Source: Thioploca sp. (GTDB lineage: Bacteria > Pseudomonadota > Gammaproteobacteria > Beggiatoales > Beggiatoaceae). Taken from it: 64,000 nucleotides of DNA. The notes under the pieces were generated by a model. It ran no database searches. It was not told the origin of the DNA and was given only the letters and a program-made list of their open reading frames with translations. Position numbers and translations under genes: made by a program. The stretch is from the NCBI GenBank assembly GCA_012032555.1, contig JAAUSR010000015.1, positions 1-64,000 of the forward strand, in the 5' to 3' direction. Below are positions 40,121-49,386 of the stretch, one piece after another (the first letter of the stretch is position 1; the number at the start of each line of letters is the position of its first letter).

Positions 40121-42717
40121 TTAAGCTGCTACGATGGGAATCACTTTACCCCCCACGGTTTGGGCAGCTTGCTGGTAAGCTTTAATCTCATGAAAGTTAA
40201 GATAACGGTAAATGTTGTCGGCGAAGGAGACAATTTTTTCTGCTTGTTGTTGGTATTCTGCTAGAGTGGGTAGATAACCCAGTTTAGCACTGATAGCGGC
40301 AAGTTCAGCCGATGCTAAGTAAACACGCGCATTTTTTCCCAGTCGATTAGGAAAGTTTCGAGTCGAAGTTGAAACCACAGTAGCACCTTCTTTTACTCGC
40401 GCTTGGTTACCCATACATAAGGAGCAACCCGGTACTTCAGTGCGGGCACCGATTTTACCAAAAATGGAATAAATACCTTCTTGCACTAATTGATGCTGAT
40501 CCATTCGAGTAGGTGGTGCTATCCATAAGCAAGTGGGAAGATTGTCTACGGTTTCCAAAATTTTACCGGCCGCGCGGTAATGGCCAATATTAGTCATACA
40601 AGAACCAATGAAAACTTCATCAATTTTATCACCCCTGACTTGAGATAATGGTTTGATATCATCGGGATCATTGGGACATGCTAATAGCGGTTCGGTAATC
40701 TCATTAAGATTAATTTCAATGATTTGGGTATATTGGGCATCGGCATCCGGTTCCAATAATACCGGTTGGTTTAACCATTCCTCCATGGCGGCAATGCGGC
40801 GTTGTAAAGTCCGAACGTCGCCGTAACCTTCGCTAATCATCCATCTGAGTAAGGTTACGTTAGAATTGAGGTATTCAATAATCGGCTCTTTATCTAGACG
40901 AATCGTACAACCATTGGCGGAGCGTTCAGCAGAAGCATCAGCGAATTCAAAAGCTTGTTCAACTTTTAACTGAGGTAATCCTTCAATTTCTAATACGCGT
41001 CCAGAGAAAACATTTTTCTTGTTCGCTTTAGCTATAGTTAATAGACCTTGTTGAATAGCCACATAGGGAATTGCATTGACTAAATCACGTAAAGTAATGC
41101 CGGGCTGAATTGCTCCTTTAAAGCGCACCAGTACGGATTCTGGCATATCCAATGGCATTACCCCCAAGGCAGCAGCAAAAGCAACTAATCCCGAACCAGC
41201 TGGAAAACTAATCCCAAGGGGAAAGCGAGTATGAGAATCCGCACCGGTACCAACGGTATCTGGCAAAATCATGCGGTTAAGCCATGAATGGATAATACCA
41301 TCACCCGGCCTTAGGGAAATTCCCGCACGTGTGCGAATAAAGTCAGGTAATTCATGCTGTAATTTAATATCAACCGGTTTGGGATAAGCAGCAGTGTGAC
41401 AAAAACTTTGCATAACCAAATCAGCAGAAAAACCTAAACAAGCCAATTCTTGTAGTTCATCACGAGTCATTGCACCGGTGGTATCTTGAGAACCAACAGT
41501 AGTCATCTTAGGTTCACAGTAAGTGCCCGGACGAATACCGTTGATACCACAGGCTTTGCCTACCATTTTTTGTGCTAAAGTAAAACCTTTGCCGGTGTCA
41601 GTCGGTGATTGTGGACGGATAAACAGACTAGAGGGTGCTAAATTTAGGGTTTGACAGGTTTTATCCGTTAAACTGCGCCCAATAATCAAGGGAATACGCC
41701 CACCAGCGCGGATTTCATCCGGTAGGGTTGTTGGACGCAGCTCAAATTGACTAACCTCTTGATTATTACCATTAACGATGCGGCCTTGATAAGGGTAAAT
41801 GGTGATGATATCACCACTATTTAAAGTAGTCACATCACATTCGATGGGAAGTGCTCCAGAATCTTCTGCGGTATTGAAAAAAATCGGCGCAATTTTACCG
41901 CCTAAAATAATTCCACCTTGACGTTTATTGGGAACATAAGGAATATCTTTACCCAGATGCCATAATACCGAATTAATAGCGGACTTGCGAGAGGAACCGG
42001 TACCCACCACATCACCCACATAGGCGAGTGGATGACCTTGTTGTTTAAGCGCCGCTAGGGTTTCTAAAGCACCCGGTAATCGGTTTATCAGCATGGCTTG
42101 AGCATGTAGAGGAATATCTGGACGACTCCACGCTTCTGATGCCGGTGATAAGTCATCGGTATTGGTTTCCCCAGAGACTTTGAATACAGTTACCGTCATG
42201 GCTTCTGGCAAAGCGGGTTTAGTCGTGAACCATTTACCTTCTGCCCAAGCGGTAAGAACTTGTTGTGCCCATAGATTGTGTTTGGCTTTAACTACAACAT
42301 CATGGTAAGCATCAAACATTAAGAGTGTTTGTGATAAAGCTTTGGCAGCAATCGGAGCCAGGGGTTCATTATCAAGTAGCTCAATTAATGGTTGGATGTT
42401 GTAACCACCTAACATGGTGCCTAATAATTCAGTCGCTTGAACTGGGGTTATTACTGGACAAGTCACCTGTGCTTTAGCGACGGCGGCTAAAAACTCGCCT
42501 TGACATAAGCAGCTGGATCAACACCTGGTGGAACGCGGTGCGTTAGTAAGTCAACTAATTGCTTTTCTTCACCCGGGGGTGGATTTTTAAGTAACACTAC
42601 CAAGGTAGCTACCTGCTCGGCATTGAGGGGTAAAGGGGGAATTCCTTGGTTAGTACGTTCCTCAACCTGTTGTCTATAAGTATCTAACATTGTTTTCTTC
42701 TCCATATTACCTATCAA
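40121..42717 (-). CDS. acnB: Aconitate hydratase B (AcnB), frameshifted
   Basis: Two frames make one AcnB of about 865 residues, the family length. The N-terminal frame (42717 to 42487) has the HEAT-like start [20 protein letters not shown] and ends KASF*. The other continues [12 protein letters not shown]. One base missing from the A run at 42489-42493 explains the break. Active-site and cluster motifs are intact: [26 protein letters not shown], '[13 protein letters not shown]', [17 protein letters not shown] and PGCSLCMGN with the [4Fe-4S] cysteines. It isomerises citrate and isocitrate in the TCA cycle and also acts on 2-methylaconitate. Because it is central to metabolism, a sequence error is more likely than real loss. 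A TTGC-N3-GCAA site lies 74 bp upstream. Confidence 0.95.
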
Positions 42718-42790
42718 AATAGGTCAGTACTAACAACTTAATCATCAAATGAGAAAGTAGTTTAACGTAAATTTGATAGCGTTAAATACG

Positions 42791-42801
42791 TTGCATTGCA
42801 A
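42791..42801. promoter_or_regulatory. TTGC-N3-GCAA inverted repeat upstream of acnB
   Basis: TTGC-ATT-GCAA, a perfect 4-bp dyad with a 3-bp spacer, 74 bp upstream of the acnB start. It matches the core of two sites upstream of sdhC (TATTGC-AAC-GCAATA at 59091 and 59178). A shared TCA-cycle operator is inferred only. Confidence 0.3.
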
Positions 42802-42856
42802 AAAAAAGTATCATGGATGAACTTCGAGTATAGTTAATCCTTAATACACCACTCAC

Positions 42857-43612
42857 TCAAGCAGTGAATACTCTCCCAACTTGTAAATAAAGATCCCAAG
42901 TAATTGGTTTTGAAATAGAATGCTTATCCCACATGCGTTGAAGAATTGGTTCGATCAACGTCACTGGATTGCTATTATTAGCGGTAATAAATTTTTGAAC
43001 ACTTGACCAAGTATTCAAATAACCGATTAACTCGGGTAAAGACCATAATAATTGCATTTTAAAACGAGGCGTTGGAATGATTTGAAAAGGAAAAGGAATA
43101 TTTTGATAAGCATCATCTAAATGTTTTCTGGCTGGGTCCCAATACTGACCTAAAGTATTAGTATATAATTCACGAATTATTTCGTCTATTACTGGTGAAA
43201 CGGTAAGCAACCCATAACCCCAAATGGCAACAATAGCCTCGTCGCGGGCTACCCGATAAACTTCTCGATAAAATGCTTCGATATTAAACCAATGAATGGC
43301 TTGCGCAACCGTAATTAAATCAACTGAATGAGAAGGTAATCCTGAATTCTCAGCCGTGGCTAGACGATATTCCAAGTTAGGAAGTGATTGAGCAACCGCT
43401 AGTTGAGGGGTACTCGCATCGGTAGCGATTACTTTATCAAAGAAAATAGCCAATTGAGTCGCAACTTGACCATTTCCGGTACCACAATCCCAAGCTAACC
43501 GGTGGTGTTTAATTATTCTCTGCAATAGTTGGTATAGTGTTTGAGGATATTGGGGACGATATTGAGCATAAGCCGCTGCTTGTTGAGAAAAATTATCTTT
43601 CCAATTAATCAT
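42857..43612 (-). CDS. Class I SAM-dependent methyltransferase
   Basis: Encodes 251 residues of the Methyltransf_11 type: motif I LAWDCGTGNGQVATQLA, acidic loop VIATDAS, 'LATAENSGLPSHSVDLITVA' and AIHWF after it. The fungal and bacterial 'trans-aconitate methyltransferase-like' group has the same QAIHWF. The position next to acnB makes trans-aconitate a tempting substrate, but that is only inference. No partner in the same operon. Confidence 0.8.
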   Translation of the reverse strand: MINWKDNFSQQAAAYAQYRPQYPQTLYQLLQRIIKHHRLAWDCGTGNGQVATQLAIFFDKVIATDASTPQLAVAQSLPNLEYRLATAENSGLPSHSVDLITVAQAIHWFNIEAFYREVYRVARDEAIVAIWGYGLLTVSPVIDEIIRELYTNTLGQYWDPARKHLDDAYQNIPFPFQIIPTPRFKMQLLWSLPELIGYLNTWSSVQKFITANNSNPVTLIEPILQRMWDKHSISKPITWDLYLQVGRVFTA

Positions 43613-43652
43613 GGGTGGATGACGTTATTGTTAAGCTACTTTAGGTAGGCTT

Positions 43653-44294
43653 CTATTCCTCTCCGGTTAAATAAATAATTTTTCTGCCTTCAGTTTTAAA
43701 ATAAGCTTGTTGTTCTAAAAAATCAAAAACGGCTTGCTCATGATTGGGCAATTTATTTCTGCAAAAAGCTCTAATATCATTTAATAAAGCGGCTTTCTTA
43801 GCCGGACGACTCTTGAGCGCACCCTTCTTAGAGAAATATTCTTTAGCAATCAGGGCTATCTTTTGTGGTATATCATCTATTGTGGTTAAATCTAAAATAA
43901 TGGGCTCATTGGTCGGCTTATTACCAATACGTTGAGCTTTACAGCCTTGCTGAATGAGCAAATTTACCGCGTGATCTAAATCAGTATCGTTGGAAACAAT
44001 AAGATATTCAGTCTGTTCAACCGACATTTGTGCAGATAATCTCCCCGCATAAAAACACAATCCAAAATCGGCGGCATTTTTCCCATTTTTCTGCATTCCT
44101 ATAAATTCTAAGCGTTTATGATAAATGGGGTTAGCTAACAACAGTGCTAAATTAAGTGAAATTTTTGGCGGTTGGCTACCATAGCAAACAATAATTCTAG
44201 CATATCTTTCTAAATTTTGAGCGAGTTGTTCAATTTGGTTCGGACAATTATCCAAATCTATCAGCAATACACTTTCATTTTCGACATTACACAT
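43653..44294 (-). CDS. PIN-like/NYN-type nuclease domain protein
   Basis: Encodes 213 residues. The N-terminal 140 residues show the PIN-like acidic pattern: LLIDLDNCPNQ (first Asp pair), 'NGKNAADFGLCFYAG' (second Asp) and LIVSNDTDLDHAVNLL (Asp pair). It matches the NYN/PIN-like ribonuclease fold. The C-terminal part is a small basic helical domain (SRPAKKAALLNDIRAFCRNK), probably winged-helix-like. It would cut RNA; the target is unknown. Same strand as the Uma2 gene 41 bp upstream. Confidence 0.75.
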   Translation of the reverse strand: MCNVENESVLLIDLDNCPNQIEQLAQNLERYARIIVCYGSQPPKISLNLALLLANPIYHKRLEFIGMQKNGKNAADFGLCFYAGRLSAQMSVEQTEYLIVSNDTDLDHAVNLLIQQGCKAQRIGNKPTNEPIILDLTTIDDIPQKIALIAKEYFSKKGALKSRPAKKAALLNDIRAFCRNKLPNHEQAVFDFLEQQAYFKTEGRKIIYLTGEE

Positions 44295-44335
44295 TTCTTT
44301 TCCATCGTTCTTTTTTTAATTCCCAAATGGGTACT

Positions 44336-45175
44336 TTACTTATTTTTTTCCGCTAGCAATGCTTTTAAACGAGCCATTTCTGCTTCAGCAGCTTCAGCGC
44401 GTTGGCGTTCCAAATCGGCTCGATGAGTTGCCGTTTGAGCCAATTGTTCTGCTACCTCAGCCCGTTGTTCTGCTACCTCAGCTCGTTGTTCTGCTACCTT
44501 AGCACGTTGTGCTTCTAAGCCAGCCCGTCGAGTTTGGGCTTCTTCTGGCAGTAATAATAATTCGCCAGCTAAGGTTGTCCAACGCAACCAAACTGTTTCA
44601 ATTCCGTGATAAGTCCCTGACCAACGGACTAAGGCTAATTCCAATCGCTGGCTTACCAAGCGTTCATTTTCAACCGGTAAGGATTCATAGTAGCCACCAC
44701 TTAGTTTGAAACCCGCCCAATCATTTGGATTAAACGGATCAAACCAGAAATATTCAGCAACTTTTAAGCGATCTTGGTAAAGCATTTTCTTGTCAGTTTT
44801 ATCGAATTTAGCCGTACTTTCCGATAATAATTCAATAACGACATCCGGCGTTTTACCTTCTTCCCAAACGACCCAACTTTTGCGCTCCTTAGTTGGTACA
44901 TCTAACACGACAAAGACATCCGGGCCCTTAAAATCTTGGTAACGTTTCTGTTGTGAACTGTAATAAATAAACATGTTTCCGTTCACATAACCACTTCCTT
45001 GTTGTCGCAACCGAGACTCTAAGGTATAAATCAATAAATCCATTTGTTTTTTATGTCGTTCGGTTTCCATCGGAACACCATCATCACTAGGCAATTCGTC
45101 TTGGGTCGGTAAGGAAAAGTTTGGTAATAAGGTTAATTCAGTTAAAGGGTAAGTTGACATAATCAATTCACTCAT
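44336..45175 (-). CDS. Uma2 family putative endonuclease, copy 2
   Basis: Encodes 279 residues, a close paralogue of the gene at 36.8 kb (shared PTQDELPxDDGxPMETERHK, DFKGPDVFVVLDVP, PDVVIELLSESTA). Active-site acidic residues of the PD-(D/E)xK fold are kept. The C-terminal coiled coil is longer here, with heptad-like copies of 'RAEVAEQ' (about residues 225-275), which differ in number from copy 1. Two starts are possible (MSEL or the later MSTYP). No methylase or partner gene adjoins it. Confidence 0.85.
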   Translation of the reverse strand: MSELIMSTYPLTELTLLPNFSLPTQDELPSDDGVPMETERHKKQMDLLIYTLESRLRQQGSGYVNGNMFIYYSSQQKRYQDFKGPDVFVVLDVPTKERKSWVVWEEGKTPDVVIELLSESTAKFDKTDKKMLYQDRLKVAEYFWFDPFNPNDWAGFKLSGGYYESLPVENERLVSQRLELALVRWSGTYHGIETVWLRWTTLAGELLLLPEEAQTRRAGLEAQRAKVAEQRAEVAEQRAEVAEQLAQTATHRADLERQRAEAAEAEMARLKALLAEKNK

Positions 45176-45431
45176 GATCTAAACTTGGGGTTATTGTAAG
45201 CTAAATTCGACGATAGGGACAGATTATGCTTTGCCATAAAGAATAAAGCCAAGTTGGTTTCTTACCTTGCACACACCCGATCTAGCTACTCGACTGTTTT
45301 GCAATGAAGGTGGATTCGATGAGCACAGATGCCAAAAATGAGTTTTCCTAGTCTGGTGCTTGACGGCTAAAATTGATAACTTAACAGAAAACATCTATGA
45401 TTAGAATATTTCTAAAGAAAGGTATCTTGGC

Positions 45432-45533
45432 ATGTCAGACGCAGCCGATTACCAACGTGCTGAACAATTCGCTGCAAAACTTTGGGTGCTAGGAGTGGAT
45501 CCCGATCAGATTGAGAAACAACCAGGAAAATGA
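45432..45533 (+). CDS. 33-residue ORF coupled to zwf
   Basis: ATG 45432 opens a 33-codon frame ([18 protein letters not shown], then [15 protein letters not shown]) whose TGA overlaps the zwf ATG (ATGATGATG). A ribosome-like 'aaagg' lies 10 bp upstream. The sequence is a soluble helical peptide, not a signal or a run of one amino acid. It could be a leader or a small protein translated with zwf, or the edge of a fused or lost domain. No family is recognised. Confidence 0.5.
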   Translation: MSDAADYQRAEQFAAKLWVLGVDPDQIEKQPGK

Positions 45534-47029
45534 TGATGAATAAACCCTGTACTTATATTATTTTCGGTGCGACCGGCAATCTAGCTCGGGTTAAGTTGAT
45601 GCCCGCTCTTTATCAGTTAGAAGTGGCTGGGTTATTACCAGAGGGAACGCTAATTTTAGCCAATGGACGTCGCCCTTGGGATCGAGAAAAATGGACTGCC
45701 GAAGTAAAAGAAATGTTAGTGGCTAAGGCACGTAAGGGCTTAGATGAAACCCTATTTGAACGTTTTCAACAACGCTTACATTATTTTCAGGGTGATCTGA
45801 CTGATCCCAATATGTATACCCGCTTAAAAACATTGATTATTGATGATCCTATTTTTCCGACTAATATTGCTTTTTATATGTCCATTCGACCCGCCGAATT
45901 TGGAATGGTGGTTCAAAATCTGAGTGAAGTTGGATTATTAGATGAAGAATTGGGTTGGCGTCGAGTGGTGATTGAAAAGCCATTTGGTTATGATTTAGAT
46001 AGTGCTCGTGCCTTGCACCAGCGATTGTCTCGTCATTTGCATGAAAATCAAATTTATCGAATTGATCATTATCTGGGTAAAAGTACGGTACAAAATGTGT
46101 TGGTATTCCGTTTCGCTAATGTGATGTTAGAACCGCTTTGGAATCGTAATTACATTGATCATATTCAAATTACTCATTCTGAGACATTAAGTGTCGCCGG
46201 TCGAGCTGATTATTACGATGGTGCTGGTGCTATGCGCGATATGATTCAAAGTCATTTGTTGCAATTGCTGACTTTAGTCGCTATGGAACCTCCAGTATCG
46301 ATGGAAGCAGAAGCTATGCGTGATGAAAAAGTGAAAGTGCTTAAATCGATTCGTCCGATTCCACTTAATGCCGTCCATGGACAAACTTATCGAGCACAAT
46401 ATTCGACCGGTATCGTTAAGGGACAAAAAGTAATCGGTTATCTAGACGAAGACAAGGTTCCCAAGAGTAGTACGACTGAAACCTACGCAGCCGTCAAATT
46501 ATTTATTGATAACTGGCGTTGGGCGGGGGTTCCATTTTATTTGCGAACTGGGAAACGGATGGCTGCTGATCAATCAATGATTTCTATTGGTTTCAAATAC
46601 CCGCCACAACAATTTTTTCGAGCCAGTCAAATTCAACGTATGCGTCCTAATTGGGTATTATTAGGGATTCAACCCACCGCGTGTTTGAAAGCTGAAATGA
46701 CGGTGAAAGAACCCGGTTTGGAAATGAATACTCGTCAAATTAGTCTGGATGCAAGCTTACGCTCAAGTGATGATGTCGCTAAAGATGCTTATGAAGAACT
46801 GTTATTAGACGTGATTAAGGGCGATCGTGCTCTGTTTTTACGTTATGATGAAGTGGAATATGCGTGGCGAGTCGTTGATCCGATTATACGCGTTTGGGCA
46901 ATGGAACGGGATTATATTTCCACCTATCCAGCGGGTAGTTGGGGACCTGAGGAAAGTCGCCGCTTATTTGATCGGCAAGACCAAAATTGGCGACACTCTT
47001 TAGAACTTGATGATGAAATGACAAATTAG
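45530..47029 (+). CDS. zwf: Glucose-6-phosphate 1-dehydrogenase
   Basis: Encodes 499 residues, the family length. It oxidises glucose-6-phosphate to 6-phosphogluconolactone with NAD(P). Seen: nucleotide-binding [19 protein letters not shown] (G-A-T-G-N-L-A replaces the usual G-A-S-G-D-L), '[11 protein letters not shown]' and the catalytic [13 protein letters not shown] (His-Tyr-Leu-Gly-Lys). Three in-frame ATGs compete for the start; 45530 has aggaaa just upstream. It is followed in the same direction by a mutarotase and pgl, completing the first oxidative steps. Confidence 0.96.
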   Translation: MMMNKPCTYIIFGATGNLARVKLMPALYQLEVAGLLPEGTLILANGRRPWDREKWTAEVKEMLVAKARKGLDETLFERFQQRLHYFQGDLTDPNMYTRLKTLIIDDPIFPTNIAFYMSIRPAEFGMVVQNLSEVGLLDEELGWRRVVIEKPFGYDLDSARALHQRLSRHLHENQIYRIDHYLGKSTVQNVLVFRFANVMLEPLWNRNYIDHIQITHSETLSVAGRADYYDGAGAMRDMIQSHLLQLLTLVAMEPPVSMEAEAMRDEKVKVLKSIRPIPLNAVHGQTYRAQYSTGIVKGQKVIGYLDEDKVPKSSTTETYAAVKLFIDNWRWAGVPFYLRTGKRMAADQSMISIGFKYPPQQFFRASQIQRMRPNWVLLGIQPTACLKAEMTVKEPGLEMNTRQISLDASLRSSDDVAKDAYEELLLDVIKGDRALFLRYDEVEYAWRVVDPIIRVWAMERDYISTYPAGSWGPEESRRLFDRQDQNWRHSLELDDEMTN

Positions 47030-47438
47030 ACGCAGTTTATATGTTAACGACTGACTCCGTTTTGAACCAGACTAAACGGATGAATCAATTATCAAAATAA
47101 CCTGGAGGAAAGCAATTGGGTTTGGTATGCCAACACTGCGGTAAAGAGCGGTTCAAGCTAAGCAAGATTGAATAAATCCTAATCAGCTGTTAATCCTTTT
47201 AAGCTGGTTCAAACGTGAAAATTGAACTTATTCACGGCGTTAGGTGAGCACCTCAATCGAATCACTTCAGTTAATTTGTAGTTGTTCTAAATGGGTAGTG
47301 ATTTTAGCAATGTCGCAACCAGGAATGGCAATCCCTTGTTGAAACCCCTGGTTTATAATTATCGATGACCTAAAACCACTCTCTTTGTTTTAGCATTACC
47401 CCATTTTTAATTATTATTTTTTGTAGGAATAAAAATCA
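47030..47438. other. Gene-free spacer after zwf
   Basis: 409 bp. A 19-codon frame near 47116 (TTG start, ggagg upstream, 'CQHCGKERFKLS') hints at a zinc-ribbon fragment but is too short to call. On the other strand near 47267-47345 a short coding-like tail (IAIPGCDIAKITTHLEQLQ) ends in a stop. Both may be gene debris. Confidence 0.35.
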
Positions 47439-48350
47439 ATGAGCATAGCCGATTTACAAGTACTTAATACTCGTTTTGCTATTAGTAATCACGTTGAATT
47501 TAAAACCAATCCGGGTGGTCTGACTATCGCCGAAATTACAAATGATCATGCCGTTGCTACGGTGGCTTTACAGGGTGGACACGTCATGACTTTTCGCCCA
47601 CGCGAACAAGATCCGGTGATTTGGTTAAGTCAGTCTGCTCATTTTGAGTTAGGAAAATCTATCCGGGGTGGAGTTCCTATTTGTTGGCCTTGGTTTGGTC
47701 CACATACGACTGACCAGAATAAACCAACTCATGGATTTGCTCGAACCGTATTATGGAAAGTACTGGAAATTAAGACCCTTGATGATGGAGAAACTCAAAT
47801 AGCTTTGGAATTAATTAACACCCCGGCTACCCAAACACAATGGCCTTATCCTTCTCAATTACAAGTCATTATCACCGTTGGGATGGAACTGAGAATAGAA
47901 TTAATCACCCGTAATACCGGTGAAGAAGTTTTTAGTATCGGTGAAGCATTACATACTTATTTTCATGTTAGCGATGTTAGTCAAATTCAGCTTCAAGGCT
48001 TAGAAGCTTGTCACTATATAGATAAAGTTGATAATTTTCAAACTAAACAACAACAAGGACCGGTGACGATCCACAGTGAGGTGGATCGCGTTTATTTAAA
48101 TACCAGAGCCGATTGTTTAATCGAAGATCCCGGTTTAAATCGGCGGATTCGTATTGCTAAACAAGGTAGTCAATCAACCGTTATTTGGAATCCTTGGGTA
48201 GAAAAAGCGACTCAAATGGGAGATTTTGGTGATCAAGGTTATTTGAAAATGGTTTGTGTAGAAACAGCTAATGCGCTGGATAACGTAGTCACCGTAAAAC
48301 CCGGTGGAACACACCGATTAGAAGCCGTTATCAGCGTAGAATTGTTATAA
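47439..48350 (+). CDS. D-hexose-6-phosphate mutarotase (YeaD-like)
   Basis: Encodes 303 residues of the aldose-1-epimerase fold. It speeds alpha/beta exchange of glucose-6-phosphate. Visible: RGGVPICWPWFGPH, 'HGFARTVLWKV' (His), EALHTYFHVSD (catalytic His region) and VCVETANALDN (catalytic Glu). The position between zwf and pgl fits supply of the beta-anomer to Zwf. No strong Shine-Dalgarno beyond 'aggaat'. Confidence 0.93.
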   Translation: MSIADLQVLNTRFAISNHVEFKTNPGGLTIAEITNDHAVATVALQGGHVMTFRPREQDPVIWLSQSAHFELGKSIRGGVPICWPWFGPHTTDQNKPTHGFARTVLWKVLEIKTLDDGETQIALELINTPATQTQWPYPSQLQVIITVGMELRIELITRNTGEEVFSIGEALHTYFHVSDVSQIQLQGLEACHYIDKVDNFQTKQQQGPVTIHSEVDRVYLNTRADCLIEDPGLNRRIRIAKQGSQSTVIWNPWVEKATQMGDFGDQGYLKMVCVETANALDNVVTVKPGGTHRLEAVISVELL

Positions 48351-48358
48351 ACGAAATG

Positions 48359-48384
48359 TTCGGGAATACCAGGGTATTCCCGAA
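48359..48384. promoter_or_regulatory. 12-bp perfect inverted repeat before pgl
   Basis: TTCGGGAATACC-AG-GGTATTCCCGAA spans the 34-bp gap between the mutarotase stop and the upstream pgl ATG. A two-base loop is too small for an RNA hairpin without fraying, and no T run follows, so a protein-binding site or an RNA stability element is possible. Confidence 0.5.
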
Positions 48385-49095
48385 ATGAGAACCAATATGG
48401 AAATCAACGCCTATTTAACTTGGCAACCATTAGTTAATGCAGATCAGGTAGCCGAAGAAGCTTGCCAACAGATTTTAATAGCGGCTAATCAAGCCATCCA
48501 AACTCGTGGTCATTTTCGGATTGTCTTAGCAGGTGGACACACGCCAAAACTAACTTATTCTTTATTAGCAAAGGTTAACACGAATTGGTCAAAGTGGCAT
48601 ATTTATTATGGAGATGAGCGTTGTTTACCAGAAACAGATGAAGAACGTAATAGTCGAATGGCGGCACAAGTTTGGTTAAATGCGGTTACCATTCCACCAC
48701 CACAAATTCATCCGATACCCGCTCAACTCGGTGCAATAGCAGCAGCGCAGCATTATACGGAAATAATCCAGCCCATTTTGCCATTTGACCTCGTGTTGTT
48801 AGGATTAGGTGAAGATGGACATACTGCTAGTTTGTTTCCCAATCAGGTTCATTCCCCTCATGAGTTAGTTCATCCGATTTTCAATGCCCCTAAACCACCA
48901 GCAGAACGGGTAACTCTCAGTATAGCGGCATTAAGTCAGACTTGGGAACTAATATTTTTGATAACCGGTCGCAATAAACGCGAGGCAGTAACTGCATGGC
49001 AACGCGGTGATAATTTACCCGTAGCTCAAATTCGGGCTTACGGTAATACTACTGTGTTACTTGAACAAGCTGCTATGATATCACCAATAATGTAG
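48385..49095 (+). CDS. pgl: 6-phosphogluconolactonase
   Basis: Encodes 236 residues (or 232 if the second ATG at 48397 is used, which leaves the inverted repeat fully untranslated). It hydrolyses the lactone made by Zwf. Seen: VLAGGHTPKLTYSLL, IYYGDERCLPETDEERNSRM, and LLGLGEDGHTASLFP, the DevB/Pgl signature. It closes a three-gene oxidative pentose phosphate block; the genes for 6-phosphogluconate dehydrogenase are not in the window. Confidence 0.94.
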   Translation: MRTNMEINAYLTWQPLVNADQVAEEACQQILIAANQAIQTRGHFRIVLAGGHTPKLTYSLLAKVNTNWSKWHIYYGDERCLPETDEERNSRMAAQVWLNAVTIPPPQIHPIPAQLGAIAAAQHYTEIIQPILPFDLVLLGLGEDGHTASLFPNQVHSPHELVHPIFNAPKPPAERVTLSIAALSQTWELIFLITGRNKREAVTAWQRGDNLPVAQIRAYGNTTVLLEQAAMISPIM

Positions 49096-49275
49096 TATTT
49101 AGAATACTCAATAAAAACTTTGGTTTACCATAGTTCTGACATTTTTTAATAAAATAATTATTCGGTGACGTTATAAGGGTAGCGACTTAAAATCAAGCAC
49201 TTAGAAAAAGTGTCCGAACTATTGAAATAAAGGATTCTGAAGGTGAAATTGGCAATGTAGTTAGGCAATTTTTTT

Positions 49276-49302
49276 CTATCAGTCTAATCTGATAGGCTTT
49301 TT
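49276..49302 (+). terminator. Intrinsic terminator downstream of pgl
   Basis: CTATCAG/CTGATAG (7 bp, 6-nt loop) followed by GCTTTTT. It lies 180 bp after pgl and before the leftward SLOG-SLATT gene. Confidence 0.7.
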
Positions 49303-49386
49303 AAACTTCATTGGCCGATTTAAAGCCGGTGAATACCATAATAAAAATTCATTAAGCTTAGCTAATTAACTGATTCGCAACACAAG

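Noticed and set aside
42487-42717. Separate small protein upstream of acnB
   Set aside because: Its text is the N-terminal HEAT-like part of AcnB and joins the main frame after one base is restored.
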